This document shows positions 7,851 to 15,798 of a stretch of DNA of 32,933 nucleotides, piece after piece. The stretch is from Acidimicrobiales bacterium. Its GTDB lineage: Bacteria; Actinomycetota; Acidimicrobiia; Acidimicrobiales; AC-14. The notes beneath the pieces are model-generated. The model worked only from the letters and a program-made list of their open reading frames with translations, was not told where the DNA came from and ran no database searches. The stretch's first letter is position 1; every line of letters begins with the position of its first letter. A program made the position numbers and the translations under genes. The stretch spans positions 1 to 32,933 of the forward strand of contig JAODBK010000050.1 of assembly GCA_025463925.1 (NCBI GenBank), in the 5' to 3' direction.

Positions 7851-9871
7851 GGTTCCGGCGCGCCGCGGCCGCGGCCATCGTCGCGATCGTGCTGGCCGCC
7901 CCCGCGGCCGCGTCCGGGCGCGCGAGCGCAGTAGCCGCGACCGGCCGCATCCGGCTCGCCGGCCAGACGCCGTGGGTGCCCGCCGCGGGCGTGTTCAACA
8001 TGTCGCTGAAGGTCAGCGACATCACCGACCCTTCGGCGCTCGAGATCGCGGTGACGACCTACTCGCGCATCACCAGCCGGAGCGCGTTCGCGCGCACCCT
8101 GCAGGACCAGTCCCAGGGCTCGGTCCTGCACTTCGAGTCCACCGCACTCTCGACGCTGGTGGTCGACGCCGCCGGCAACGTCAACATCCCCGTGCTGGTG
8201 CGCGATCCCAACGCGGCACCGGATCCCCGGCACGTGCCCATCACCGTCGAAGGCGTGTACCCCGTGCGCGTCGAGTTGCGCGAGAAGGGCGGTGACGTCG
8301 TCGACCGGCTCACCACCCACCTGATCTACCTGCCCACGGCGGTGTCCGGACCGCGGCTGTCGGTGGCATGGGTCGTGCCGGTGCACGCGTCACCCGCGAT
8401 CGGAGCCAACGGCACCCGCACCCAGCCCGATCCGTCGCCGCTGCTGGCCCTCGTGCGCGAGCTGCAACTGGCACCGACGTTGCCGGTGACCCTCGCGCCG
8501 ACGCCCGAGACGGTCGAAGCACTGACCGCGTCCTCGATCGCCGTCGGCGCGGGGCAAGCCGGTGCCGACGCCGCGAAGGCGGCACTCGACGGGCTCCGCG
8601 CCGCGGCCACCGGGCCAGGCCGCCAGCTGATCGCCCAGCCGTTCGTGCCCGTCGCCGCCGGGCCGATGCACGCGCTCGGGCTCGACGAGGAGCTGCGGCG
8701 CGAGCGGACCGCGGGCGCCGATGCCGTGGGGACGGCCGTCGGGAAACCGCCCGACACGCGGACGTGGCTCGCCGACGAGCAACTCGACGAGGGCGCGGCC
8801 GACGCACTGGCCGCCAGCGACCTGCCCGTGGACCGGCTGATCGTTCCCGAAGCGCGGCTCGCGCCGACGACCGCGCCGCTGCGGGTCACGCTGACCAATC
8901 CGTTCGAGCTGGCTGGCCAGGACGGCCGGACCCACGAAGCCGCGATGGCCGACGCCTCACTGGCGAGCCACTTTTCACCGGCCACCGATCCGGTGCTCGC
9001 CGCGCACCACCTGCTCGCTGACCTCGCCGTGCTGTACGAGGACCAGCCGGGCAGCGGGCCGCGCGGCGTCGTGGTCCTGGCGCCGCGCTCGTGGACACCC
9101 GATCGCGCCTTCGTCCGCGCCGCCGTGGCCGGGCTCACCGGCCCGGAGGCGCTCCCGGTCGTCAACCCCGTCACGCTCGACACGTTCTTCGACACCGTCC
9201 CGAATGCCAAGCAGGGTCGCTCGCCGATGGTGCGCAAGCTCGCGCCGCCGGCGCCGAGCGACCTCACGATCGCGCACGCCGCCGAAGCCCAGAAGGAGCG
9301 CCGGCGGATCGAGGCATTCGCCGCCATGACCGAACCGGCCAACCCGCTGTACCAGTCCCTCGATCGACGGCTGCTCGTCGCCGAGTCGGCCGACTTGCAC
9401 GGCGCGCGGGCGCGCGCCGCGTACCTCAACGCGGTCGGCAACACCCTCGACAAGGAGCTGGCGAAGATCGAGCTGCCGCACGGCCGGTCGCTGACGTTGA
9501 CGTCGCGGCGCGCCCAGATCCCGCTCACCTTCCACAAAGGCGTCGACTACCCGGTGCGGGTGGTCATCCGGTTCACCAGCGACAAGCTGCGGTTCCCGAG
9601 CGGCCGCACCCAAGCCATCGAGCTGCGGCGGGCCAACACCGTCGAGCGGATCCCGGTCGAGGCGCTGACGTCGGGCACCTTCCCGGTGAAGGTGGAACTC
9701 GAGTCGCCCGACGGGACGCTGCGCTTCGCGCAGGCCAAGCTCACGGTGCGGTCGACCGCGACGTCGGGCGTCGGGCTGTTCCTCTCCGCCGGGGCGGCGC
9801 TGTTCCTCGCGGTGTGGTGGGCCCGCCACCTGCACAAGGGCCGGCGGGCCCGGCGGTTGGTCCCGGCATGA
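7847..9871 (+). CDS. DUF6049 family exported membrane-anchored protein
   Basis: The product is 674 residues from the GTG that overlaps the GNAT stop. It begins with MRFRR and an Ala/Val-rich hydrophobic run ending in AAPAAASGRASA, a signal peptide with probable cleavage near residue 25. The long central part is predicted extracytoplasmic and opens with β-type sequence (VFNMSLKVSDITDP). Near the C-terminus, VGLFLSAGAALFLAVWWARHL is one transmembrane helix, followed by a short Arg/Lys-rich cytoplasmic tail. This architecture and the location directly before murJ match the actinobacterial DUF6049 family (Rv3909-like), thought from context to act in cell-envelope assembly; no biochemical role is known to me. 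It overlaps murJ by ATGA. The frame extends upstream into the GNAT gene, but the signal peptide fixes the start. Confidence 0.88.
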   Translation: MRFRRAAAAAIVAIVLAAPAAASGRASAVAATGRIRLAGQTPWVPAAGVFNMSLKVSDITDPSALEIAVTTYSRITSRSAFARTLQDQSQGSVLHFESTALSTLVVDAAGNVNIPVLVRDPNAAPDPRHVPITVEGVYPVRVELREKGGDVVDRLTTHLIYLPTAVSGPRLSVAWVVPVHASPAIGANGTRTQPDPSPLLALVRELQLAPTLPVTLAPTPETVEALTASSIAVGAGQAGADAAKAALDGLRAAATGPGRQLIAQPFVPVAAGPMHALGLDEELRRERTAGADAVGTAVGKPPDTRTWLADEQLDEGAADALAASDLPVDRLIVPEARLAPTTAPLRVTLTNPFELAGQDGRTHEAAMADASLASHFSPATDPVLAAHHLLADLAVLYEDQPGSGPRGVVVLAPRSWTPDRAFVRAAVAGLTGPEALPVVNPVTLDTFFDTVPNAKQGRSPMVRKLAPPAPSDLTIAHAAEAQKERRRIEAFAAMTEPANPLYQSLDRRLLVAESADLHGARARAAYLNAVGNTLDKELAKIELPHGRSLTLTSRRAQIPLTFHKGVDYPVRVVIRFTSDKLRFPSGRTQAIELRRANTVERIPVEALTSGTFPVKVELESPDGTLRFAQAKLTVRSTATSGVGLFLSAGAALFLAVWWARHLHKGRRARRLVPA

Positions 9872-11448
9872 CTGCCGACCCGCTGACACCGACGCCCGCC
9901 GGGGAGCGGTGGTCGCGCTCGACCGGGACGATGGCGATCGGCACCACGCTGTCGCGCGTCACCGGCTTCGGCCGGCTGATCGCATTGACGTACGCGCTGG
10001 GTGCCGGTGCGATGGCCGACGCCTACAACCTCGCCAACACCCTGCCGAACGTCTTCTACGACCTCGTGCTGGGCGGCATCCTCGCCCAGTTCATCGTGCC
10101 GGTGTTCGTCGACCAACTCGTGACGCGCGGCGATGACGAGGACGGCTGGCACGCCATTTCGGCGGTGACGAGCGTTGCGATCGCGATGCTCGTCGGCGCG
10201 ACCGTCGTGGTGATCGTCGCCGCGCCCGCGATCATCGCGGCCTACGGCGTGCCGGCCGACCAGCAGGCGATCGCGACGCTGCTGCTGCGGATGTTCGCGC
10301 CGCAGATCCTCTTCTACGGCCTCACCGCGCTCGGCAGCGCGGTGCTGAACGTGCGGCACCGGTTCTTCGCGCCCGCGGTGACGCCCGTGCTCAACAATCT
10401 GGTGACGATCGGGGTGCTCGTCGCGCTCCCCCACCTGCGCCACGACCTGTCGGTCGGCTCGCTCCGCCACGACAGCGGTCTGCTGTGGTTCCTCGGGCTC
10501 GGCACGACCGCGGGCGTCGGCATCCAGGCGGTCGCGCTGTGGCCGGCGATCGGCTGGGCCCACGCGCCCGTGCGATGGGTGTGGGACCTGCACCATCCCG
10601 CGGTCCGCACCGTGGCGCGCCTCTCGGGCTGGACGCTCGGGTACGTCGCGACCAACCAGCTGGCCTTCCTGTTCGCCAGCTGGCTGGCGGCCCGCAAGAC
10701 CGGTGGGATCAGTGCGTACCAGTACGCGTGGACCCTGTTCATGCTGCCGTACGGCATCCTCGCGTTCTCGCTGCTCACCGCCTTGATGCCCGACCTGTCC
10801 ACGCGCTGGTCCGAAGGTGACCGCGAGGGTCACCGCCGCGCGCTCGGGCTCGGGCTGCGCGGCGTCACCCTGCTCATGCTCCCGTGCGCGGCCGGCATGG
10901 CCATCCTCGCCCGGCCGGTCGTGCAGGTCCTGTTGCAGCACGGCCAGTTCACGGGCCAGGACACCGCGCTGACCGGCGATGTCCTCGCGTTGTTCGCGAT
11001 CGGGCTGCCGTTCTTCGCCGGCTACCTGCTCCTGATCCGCGGGTACACGTCGATGCTCGACACCCGCACCCCGTGCATCGTCAACGCCATCGAGAACGGC
11101 CTGAACATCGTGTTCGACGTCGTCCTCTACCAAGTGCTCGGCGCGCGCGGGCTCGCGCTCGGGTTCTCGTTGGCGTACGTGTGCGCGTTCGTCTTCACCG
11201 CGGTCGACCTGTCGGGCCGCCTCGGCGGGTTGGGCGGTTCGGCGGTGCCCCGCACCGCAGCGCGCATCGGGACGGCAACCGCGGCGATGGCCGTCGTCGT
11301 CGCGCTGGTCAACCACCTGTTGCCCGGCGACAGTGGCGCCGGGCTCGTCGCGCGGCTCGTGGTCGCGGTGGTGGCCGGTGTTAGCGTCTTCGGGTTGGCC
11401 GCACGACTGCTGGGCAACGAGCTGGCGTTACTGCTCAGGAGGACCTGA
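9868..11448 (+). CDS. murJ: MurJ (MviN) lipid II flippase
   Basis: MurJ flips lipid II across the cytoplasmic membrane for peptidoglycan synthesis. The 526-residue polytopic product has the family N-terminus TTLSRVTGFGRLIALTYALG, then ADAYNLANTLPNVFYDLVLGG and FAPQILFYGLTALGSAVLN, and later segments such as LPFFAGYLLLIRGYTSMLDT, all standard for the MVF family. Arg in LSRVTGFGR and in the later helices are candidates for the conserved cavity residues. The length fits a stand-alone flippase of about 14 helices. In Mycobacterium the MviN protein continues into a pseudokinase and an extracellular carbohydrate-binding-like domain; here the protein ends after the transporter and the kinase is a separate gene beyond degV. 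The start overlaps the DUF6049 stop (ATGA), and the stop overlaps the degV ATG by one base. Confidence 0.95.
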   Translation: MTADPLTPTPAGERWSRSTGTMAIGTTLSRVTGFGRLIALTYALGAGAMADAYNLANTLPNVFYDLVLGGILAQFIVPVFVDQLVTRGDDEDGWHAISAVTSVAIAMLVGATVVVIVAAPAIIAAYGVPADQQAIATLLLRMFAPQILFYGLTALGSAVLNVRHRFFAPAVTPVLNNLVTIGVLVALPHLRHDLSVGSLRHDSGLLWFLGLGTTAGVGIQAVALWPAIGWAHAPVRWVWDLHHPAVRTVARLSGWTLGYVATNQLAFLFASWLAARKTGGISAYQYAWTLFMLPYGILAFSLLTALMPDLSTRWSEGDREGHRRALGLGLRGVTLLMLPCAAGMAILARPVVQVLLQHGQFTGQDTALTGDVLALFAIGLPFFAGYLLLIRGYTSMLDTRTPCIVNAIENGLNIVFDVVLYQVLGARGLALGFSLAYVCAFVFTAVDLSGRLGGLGGSAVPRTAARIGTATAAMAVVVALVNHLLPGDSGAGLVARLVVAVVAGVSVFGLAARLLGNELALLLRRT

Positions 11449-12290
11449 TGCCGGGAGTTCGCGTGGTCACCGATTCGAGCTGCGACCTGCCCGACGACCT
11501 CGTCGCGCAGCACGGCATCACCATCGTCCCGCTCACGATCCGGTTCGGCGCCGAGGAGCTCGTCGACCGGCGCGATCTCACGCCCACCGAGTTCTGGGCC
11601 CGCTGCAGCACCTCGGCGGTGCTGCCGGAGACGGCGGCTCCGTCGCCCGGCGCGTTCGAGGCCGCCTTCCGCCACGCTCGTGAGTCCGGCGCCGAAGGCG
11701 TCGTCTGCGTGAACCTGTCGTCGAAGCTGTCGGCGACGATCCAGGCGGCGGCGCAGGCGGCCAAGGCGGTGGCCGACGACATCCCAGTGCGGGTGATCGA
11801 CTCGCTCACGGTCAGCATGGGCCTCGGTCTGCAGGTCCTGCGCGCCGCGCGCTTGGCCACCGACGGTAAGGGCCTCGACGACGTCGCCGGCGCGGTGGCC
11901 GACGTGATCCCCCGCACCTCCATCTACGCCACGCTCGACACGCTCGAGAACCTCAAGAAGGGCGGCCGCATCGGCGGCGCCCAGGCGTTCATCGGCTCGC
12001 TGCTCTCGGTCAAGCCGGTGATCGAGGTGCGCGACGGCGAGGTGCACGCCGAGTCGAAGCAACGCACCCGCGGTCGCGCCGTCGGGTACGTCGTCGACCT
12101 GGTCCGCCGCGCCGGCGCGATCGAAGACCTCGGCGTCGTCCACGGCCAGGCCGCCGATCTCGAGGACTTCCTCGACGCGCTGTCCCAGATCGTGGATCGC
12201 GACCGCATCGTCGTCGGCGACATCGGCGCGGTGATTGGCACCCACGCCGGCCCGCGCGCCATCGGTGTGGCGATGATCAAAGGGGCATAG
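11448..12290 (+). CDS. DegV family fatty-acid-binding protein
   Basis: DegV/FakB proteins bind a fatty acid, in Firmicutes presenting it to the kinase FakA. The 280-residue product shows the family opening VRVVTDSSCDLPDDL (strand plus TDSS loop), ITIVPLTIRFG, the TSAVLPETAAPSPGAFE substrate-binding segment, VNLSSKLSATIQAA, VIDSLTVSMGLG and the LENLKKGGRIG motif. Length and motifs are complete. Its start is preceded by AGGAGG (11438-11443) and overlaps the murJ stop by one base, so its supply is tied to murJ. No fakA-like partner is visible. Placement between murJ and the kinase is unlike mycobacteria. A role in lipid homeostasis of the envelope is inference. Confidence 0.93.
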   Translation: MPGVRVVTDSSCDLPDDLVAQHGITIVPLTIRFGAEELVDRRDLTPTEFWARCSTSAVLPETAAPSPGAFEAAFRHARESGAEGVVCVNLSSKLSATIQAAAQAAKAVADDIPVRVIDSLTVSMGLGLQVLRAARLATDGKGLDDVAGAVADVIPRTSIYATLDTLENLKKGGRIGGAQAFIGSLLSVKPVIEVRDGEVHAESKQRTRGRAVGYVVDLVRRAGAIEDLGVVHGQAADLEDFLDALSQIVDRDRIVVGDIGAVIGTHAGPRAIGVAMIKGA

Positions 12291-12298
12291 CCCCGCAC

Positions 12299-12304
12299 TA
12301 CCGT
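12299..12304 (+). promoter_or_regulatory. -10 hexamer TACCGT, leaderless promoter of the kinase gene
   Basis: TACCGT occupies -12 to -7 relative to GTG 12311, with six bases between and no Shine-Dalgarno. It lies in the 20-nt gap after degV, giving the kinase-sigma-anti-sigma group its own transcript. Confidence 0.5.
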
Positions 12305-12310
12305 GGACCG

Positions 12311-13804
12311 GTGCCCGATGCCGCGCCCCGCATCGCCACCGACTGCGTCCTCATCGACCGGTACCGCCTCGTCCGGCTGATCGCGCAGGGTGGCATGGCC
12401 CAGGTGTGGGAGGGCCACGACCCGGTGCTCGACCGACCGGTCGCCGTCAAGATCCTCCACCCGCATCTCGCGGCCGACGACGCGTTTCTCGAGCGCTTCC
12501 GGCGCGAGGCGGTGGCCGCTGCCAAGCTGGCCCATCCCAACGTCGTGGCGACCTACGACACCGGTGTCGACGGCGGCCTCGCGTTCATCGTGATGGAGCT
12601 GGTGCGCGGCCACACCCTGCGGGACGAGCTGGGTCGCGGCCCGTTGACGCCCGGCCGCAGCGCGTACATCGCGGCCGAGGTGGCCGACGCCCTCGAGTAC
12701 GCCCACCAGGCAGGGATCGTCCATCGCGACGTGAAGCCGGCCAACATCCTGCTGTGCGACGACGGGCGCGTGAAGGTCGCCGACTTCGGCATCGCCAAGG
12801 CGGCGTCCGTCGGTCGTGACCTCACGCAGACCGGCGCGCTGCTCGGCACCGCCAAGTACCTGTCACCCGAGCAGGTGGACGGCCAGCCACAGGACCGCCG
12901 GTCCGACGTCTACGCCCTCGGAGTGGTGCTCTACGAGATGCTCTGCGGTCGGCCACCGTTCACCGCCGAGACCGAGATGGCCATCGCGCTCGCCCACCTC
13001 CGCTCCGAGCCCATGAGCCCGCGACGGGTGCGGGCCGGCGTCCCCCGGCCGCTCGAAGCCGTGGTGCTGCGAGCCATGGCGAAGTCACCCGTCGACCGCT
13101 TCCAGACCGCGGCCGACTTCTGCATCGCGCTGCGGTCGGTGGACCTCGGTGACGACGACGCGGTGCCGATGGTGACGCGCGATCCCACGCCGCCGTCGGG
13201 GATCACGCCGTCGTTCGCGCAGACCGAGCGGTCGTGGCTCGTGCCAGTCGTGGCGATCGTCGTCGTCATGATCGTGCTCGGGGCGATCGGCGTGGTGGTC
13301 GCGCGCACCCCCACCGGCAGCAGCCTCCTGCATGGCGGAGGCGGAGGCGCAGCATCGAGCAGCACATCGGGCGGACCGGCGATCGCCATCGCTTCGGCCA
13401 AGGCGTTCGATCCGCCACCCGGCGACGGGGTCGAGCACGACGGCGACCTCCACAACCTGTTCGACGGCAACCCGCAGACGACGTGGGAGACGCAGTCGTA
13501 CGCGAGTGCCCGGTTCGGCGGTCTGAAGGACGGCGTCGGATTCGTCCTCACCCTCGGTACGCCCACCAAGCTCAATCACCTGAAGTTGACGACGCCGTCG
13601 CGCGGATGGAGCGGCCAGGTGTACGTCGCCGACGGCCCGAAGGCGAGCCTCGCCGAGTGGGGCCAGCCGGTGGACTCGAAGACCGGCATCTCGGGCGGGG
13701 TGACGTTCGACCTCAAGGGCTCGACCGGTGCGGTCGTCCTGGTGTGGATCACCGAGCTCGGGAGCAGCGGGTCGGTGGCGGTCGGCGAAGCGACGCTCAC
13801 GTAG
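12311..13804 (+). CDS. Transmembrane Ser/Thr protein kinase with extracellular discoidin-like domain
   Basis: The 497-residue protein has a Hanks-type kinase domain (about residues 18-277), a Thr/Pro-rich linker, one transmembrane helix (about 309-331) and a Gly/Ser-rich spacer. The outer domain (about 357-497) contains AKAFDPPPGDGVEHDGD, LFDGNPQTTWETQ and LNHLKLTTP, resembling F5/8 type C (discoidin) sugar-binding folds. Catalytic features are intact: VAVK with Lys47, HRDVKPAN with Asp140, DFG at 158-160, and GTAKYLSPEQ in the activation segment. It should therefore be active, unlike the pseudokinase region fused to MviN in mycobacteria, whose domain order (kinase-like, helix, outer domain) it otherwise matches. 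It likely senses wall or glycan state and phosphorylates envelope-synthesis proteins such as the CwlM-like protein; the target is inference. The GTG start fits a leaderless message. Confidence 0.93.
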   Translation: MPDAAPRIATDCVLIDRYRLVRLIAQGGMAQVWEGHDPVLDRPVAVKILHPHLAADDAFLERFRREAVAAAKLAHPNVVATYDTGVDGGLAFIVMELVRGHTLRDELGRGPLTPGRSAYIAAEVADALEYAHQAGIVHRDVKPANILLCDDGRVKVADFGIAKAASVGRDLTQTGALLGTAKYLSPEQVDGQPQDRRSDVYALGVVLYEMLCGRPPFTAETEMAIALAHLRSEPMSPRRVRAGVPRPLEAVVLRAMAKSPVDRFQTAADFCIALRSVDLGDDDAVPMVTRDPTPPSGITPSFAQTERSWLVPVVAIVVVMIVLGAIGVVVARTPTGSSLLHGGGGGAASSSTSGGPAIAIASAKAFDPPPGDGVEHDGDLHNLFDGNPQTTWETQSYASARFGGLKDGVGFVLTLGTPTKLNHLKLTTPSRGWSGQVYVADGPKASLAEWGQPVDSKTGISGGVTFDLKGSTGAVVLVWITELGSSGSVAVGEATLT

Positions 13805-13807
13805 CCT
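13802..13807 (+). promoter_or_regulatory. -10 hexamer TAGCCT overlapping the kinase stop codon
   Basis: The hexamer begins with the kinase TAG stop codon and occupies -12 to -7 relative to an in-frame ATC at 13814, the only plausible initiation codon at the expected N-terminus of the sigma factor. This is the same spacing as at 7093-7098 and 12299-12304. Confidence 0.4.
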
Positions 13808-13813
13808 CTTCGC

Positions 13814-14383
13814 ATCGACGAGCGCGGGGATCTCGACCTGGTCGCCGCGGCGAGGGCCGGTGACTCGACCTCGCTCGACACGCTCCTGCGCCGCCACTAC
13901 GACCGCATCCACGCGCTCTGCCGGCGGATGACCGGGTCCGACACTGACGCGCTCGACGCCGCGCAAGAGGCACTCATCGCCATCGTCCGCGGCCTCGACC
14001 GCTTCGACCAGCGCTCCGCGTTCTCGACGTGGGCCTACCGAATCGCCACCAACGCGTGCCTCGACGAGCTGCGCCGGCGGCGGCGGCGGCCGATCCCGAC
14101 CGAACCCGACGACGTGAGAGCCACCGTGCACGACGCCGCCGACGCGGTCACTGCCCGGATCGACGTCGATGCTGCGCTGGCCGGGTTGCCCGACGAGTTC
14201 CGCGTCGCCGTCGTGCTGCGCGACTTGTGCGGCCTCTCCTATGACGAGATCGCCCAGGCCGTCGACATCCCGCCGGGCACGGTGCGCTCCCGCATCGCCC
14301 GTGGCCGGGCCATGCTGGCCGACCGCTTCGGGAAACCGGAGTCCGGGAACCCGGCGCCGACGCTGGAGCGTCCAACCCCATGA
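13814..14383 (+). CDS. ECF RNA polymerase sigma factor (SigM position) with non-canonical start
   Basis: The product, 189 residues from ATC 13814, is a group 4 sigma factor. Region 2 runs from DLVAAARAGDSTSLDTLLRR through LDAAQEALIAIVRGLDRFD and FSTWAYRIATNACLDELRRR. Region 4 has LAGLPDEFRVAVVLRDLCGL, then SYDEIAQAVDIPPGTVRSRI and ARGRAMLAD. No ATG, GTG or TTG exists in frame between the kinase stop (13802) and ATG 13928; starting at 13928 would delete the first helix of region 2. Candidates are ATC 13814, at leaderless distance from TAGCCT, and CTG 13838. The frame is the same as the kinase frame, so amber readthrough is a formal alternative. The stop overlaps the anti-sigma ATG (ATGA). Mycobacterial sigM occupies this same position before trxB. 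Identity is sure; the start is unresolved. Confidence 0.88.
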   Translation: MDERGDLDLVAAARAGDSTSLDTLLRRHYDRIHALCRRMTGSDTDALDAAQEALIAIVRGLDRFDQRSAFSTWAYRIATNACLDELRRRRRRPIPTEPDDVRATVHDAADAVTARIDVDAALAGLPDEFRVAVVLRDLCGLSYDEIAQAVDIPPGTVRSRIARGRAMLADRFGKPESGNPAPTLERPTP

Positions 14384-15156
14384 TGTCGCCCCACCCCGAC
14401 GACGAGGCCCTGTCGGCCGCGCTCGACGGCGAGGACCCGGCCGCCGCCGGCCACGCCGCGAGCTGCGCCGACTGCCGCGCCCGGATGACGGCGCTGGCCG
14501 GGGCCGCGGCCCTCGTCGCCACCGTGGTGGCCCCGCCGGCGGAGCACGAGCGTGATCGGGCGGTCGCAGCCGCCATGGCCAACGCCGGCGACCGCGTCGT
14601 CGCGCCGCCGACGGCCGGCACCGACAGCCGCTGGCGTCCGGTCCTCGTCGCCGCGGCCGCCGTCGTCCTCGTGGTCGGGATCGTCGCGGGGGTCGCGTCC
14701 CTCTCGAGCGGCGGTTCGAAGCCGGCGACCACCGCGTCGCGGGCGCCGGCTTCGATCGGCAACGCCCAACCGCCGGCAGCCACCGCGAACGCCAGCGCGG
14801 GGTCGCTGAACGCGACATCGGCGCCCGCCGACCTCGGCGCCGTGCCCGACGAGGCCACCTTGCGTCAACGCCTGAACGACGCGCTGACGGCCCGGAAGTC
14901 CTCCGCCACCGGGGACTCCGCCGCCGGCAGCACCCAGGCGGCCCCGAGCGCGCTGGCGGCCAGCCAGTGCGAGGCGCCCGCCGTCCGGTCCGCCGGGCCG
15001 AACGCCCAGGTGGTCTTCCGGGCGACGCTGACCTACGCCGGCCAGCCGGCAGACGTCGTCGTCGTCAAGCCGGAGCCGTCGGCACCTCAGCTGCTCGCCA
15101 TCGTCACGGCTCGGTCGACGTGCTCGACGTTGGCGCGCGCGCCGGTCGGACCCTGA
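14380..15156 (+). CDS. Membrane anti-sigma factor with zinc-finger motif
   Basis: The 258-residue product is translationally coupled to the ECF sigma gene by a 4-nt overlap. Its N-terminal cytoplasmic part has His25, Cys29 and Cys32 in the H-x3-C-x2-C arrangement (HAASCADC) of zinc-binding anti-sigma (ZAS) domains. One hydrophobic helix follows at about 87-108 (VLVAAAAVVLVVGIVAGVASL), then an Ala/Ser/Pro-rich, low-complexity outer part and a final, more ordered segment with two cysteines (QCEAP and STCST), perhaps a disulfide-bonded domain. It should hold the sigma factor at the membrane until a signal releases it. The last 53 bases overlap the convergent small membrane-protein gene. Redox sensing is suggested only by the Cys residues and the nearby trxB-trxA. 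Confidence 0.88.
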   Translation: MMSPHPDDEALSAALDGEDPAAAGHAASCADCRARMTALAGAAALVATVVAPPAEHERDRAVAAAMANAGDRVVAPPTAGTDSRWRPVLVAAAAVVLVVGIVAGVASLSSGGSKPATTASRAPASIGNAQPPAATANASAGSLNATSAPADLGAVPDEATLRQRLNDALTARKSSATGDSAAGSTQAAPSALAASQCEAPAVRSAGPNAQVVFRATLTYAGQPADVVVVKPEPSAPQLLAIVTARSTCSTLARAPVGP

Positions 15157-15457
15157 CGGCGGCGACGGCCGCTCCCAGCGCTACCGCGATCCACGCGGCC
15201 GCGGGAAGCCCATGACCGGTGCGCCGGATCGAGATCCACCCGCCCCACACCAGCCCGCCGGCCGAGCACGCGGCCACGAACGCCGACCACGCGTAGCCGC
15301 GCTCCCGGCTGACGGAGGCGACCGCTTCGGCGACGAACAGGCCGAACAGCACGCCGGCGACCGGGCCGAGCGTCCACGTGAACTGGTACTCGCCGAGGAT
15401 CAGCGCGCCGGCCGCGGCGATCGCGATGCCGGCCAACACGGCAAGGGATCGTCGCAC
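15104..15457 (-). CDS. Small four-helix membrane protein, unknown
   Basis: The 117-residue product has about four hydrophobic stretches: LAVLAGIAIAAAGALILG, TLGPVAGVLFGLFVAEAVA, AFVAACSAGGLVWGGWISI and AWIAVALGAAVAAV, with a short Thr/Ser-rich tail. I do not recognise the family. GTG 15457 is chosen over TTG 15463 because a TACCCT hexamer lies exactly 6 nt before the GTG (-12 to -7), and starting there gives MRRSLAVL, a normal signal-anchor start. It faces the anti-sigma gene and overlaps its 3' end by 53 nt, so the two messages are antisense to each other there. No mycobacterial counterpart sits at this point. Confidence 0.72.
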   Translation of the reverse strand: MRRSLAVLAGIAIAAAGALILGEYQFTWTLGPVAGVLFGLFVAEAVASVSRERGYAWSAFVAACSAGGLVWGGWISIRRTGHGLPAAAWIAVALGAAVAAVRVRPARAPTSSTSTEP

Positions 15458-15463
15458 GGGCAA

Positions 15464-15473
15464 AGGGTAGGCT
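15464..15473. promoter_or_regulatory. Overlapping divergent -10 hexamers (TACCCT minus, TAGGCT plus)
   Basis: TACCCT on the minus strand (15469-15464) lies 6 nt before GTG 15457. TAGGCT on the plus strand (15468-15473) lies 7 nt before ATG 15481. The hexamers share two base pairs, so polymerases cannot occupy both at once, and the two start codons are only 23 bp apart. Both would give leaderless messages. Confidence 0.5.
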
Positions 15474-15480
15474 CCCGCGC

Positions 15481-15786
15481 ATGTCCGACTGGCCGGTCCA
15501 GACGACCGACAAGATCGTTCGCGCCGTCGACACGGTGCGGTCGAACACCTCCGACCGGCTCGTATCGGTGGCGCGTTGGCTGGTCTACGGCCTGCTGGCC
15601 GCCTTCATGGGGCTCACCGCGCTCGTGCTCGTCGCCATCGGGCTGGTGCGGCTCGTCGTGGTGTACGTCGAGAACGTCCGGGGCGTCGACCACGCCCGAG
15701 CCGTCTGGATCGCCGAGGCCGGGCTCGGCGCAATATTTGTGCTCTTCGGAATGTTGGCCTGGCTCCGACGCACTGCCCGCAAGTAG
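15481..15786 (+). CDS. Small two-helix membrane protein, unknown
   Basis: The 101-residue product has an amphipathic, charged N-terminus (KIVRAVDTVRSNTSDRLVSV), one transmembrane helix (WLVYGLLAAFMGLTALVLVA), a short loop with RGVDHARAV, a second helix (AEAGLGAIFVLFGMLAWL) and a basic end (RRTARK). I recognise no family with confidence; the layout is holin-like but so are many small actinobacterial proteins. ATG 15481 follows TAGGCT by 7 nt and has no Shine-Dalgarno, consistent with a leaderless message. The trxB gene begins 12 nt after its stop, so it probably heads the trxB transcript. Confidence 0.78.
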   Translation: MSDWPVQTTDKIVRAVDTVRSNTSDRLVSVARWLVYGLLAAFMGLTALVLVAIGLVRLVVVYVENVRGVDHARAVWIAEAGLGAIFVLFGMLAWLRRTARK

Positions 15787-15798
15787 CCGGAGGCACCC

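Noticed and set aside
13928-14383. ATG 13928 as the sigma factor start
   Set aside because: It would remove about 38 residues that clearly match the first helix of sigma region 2.
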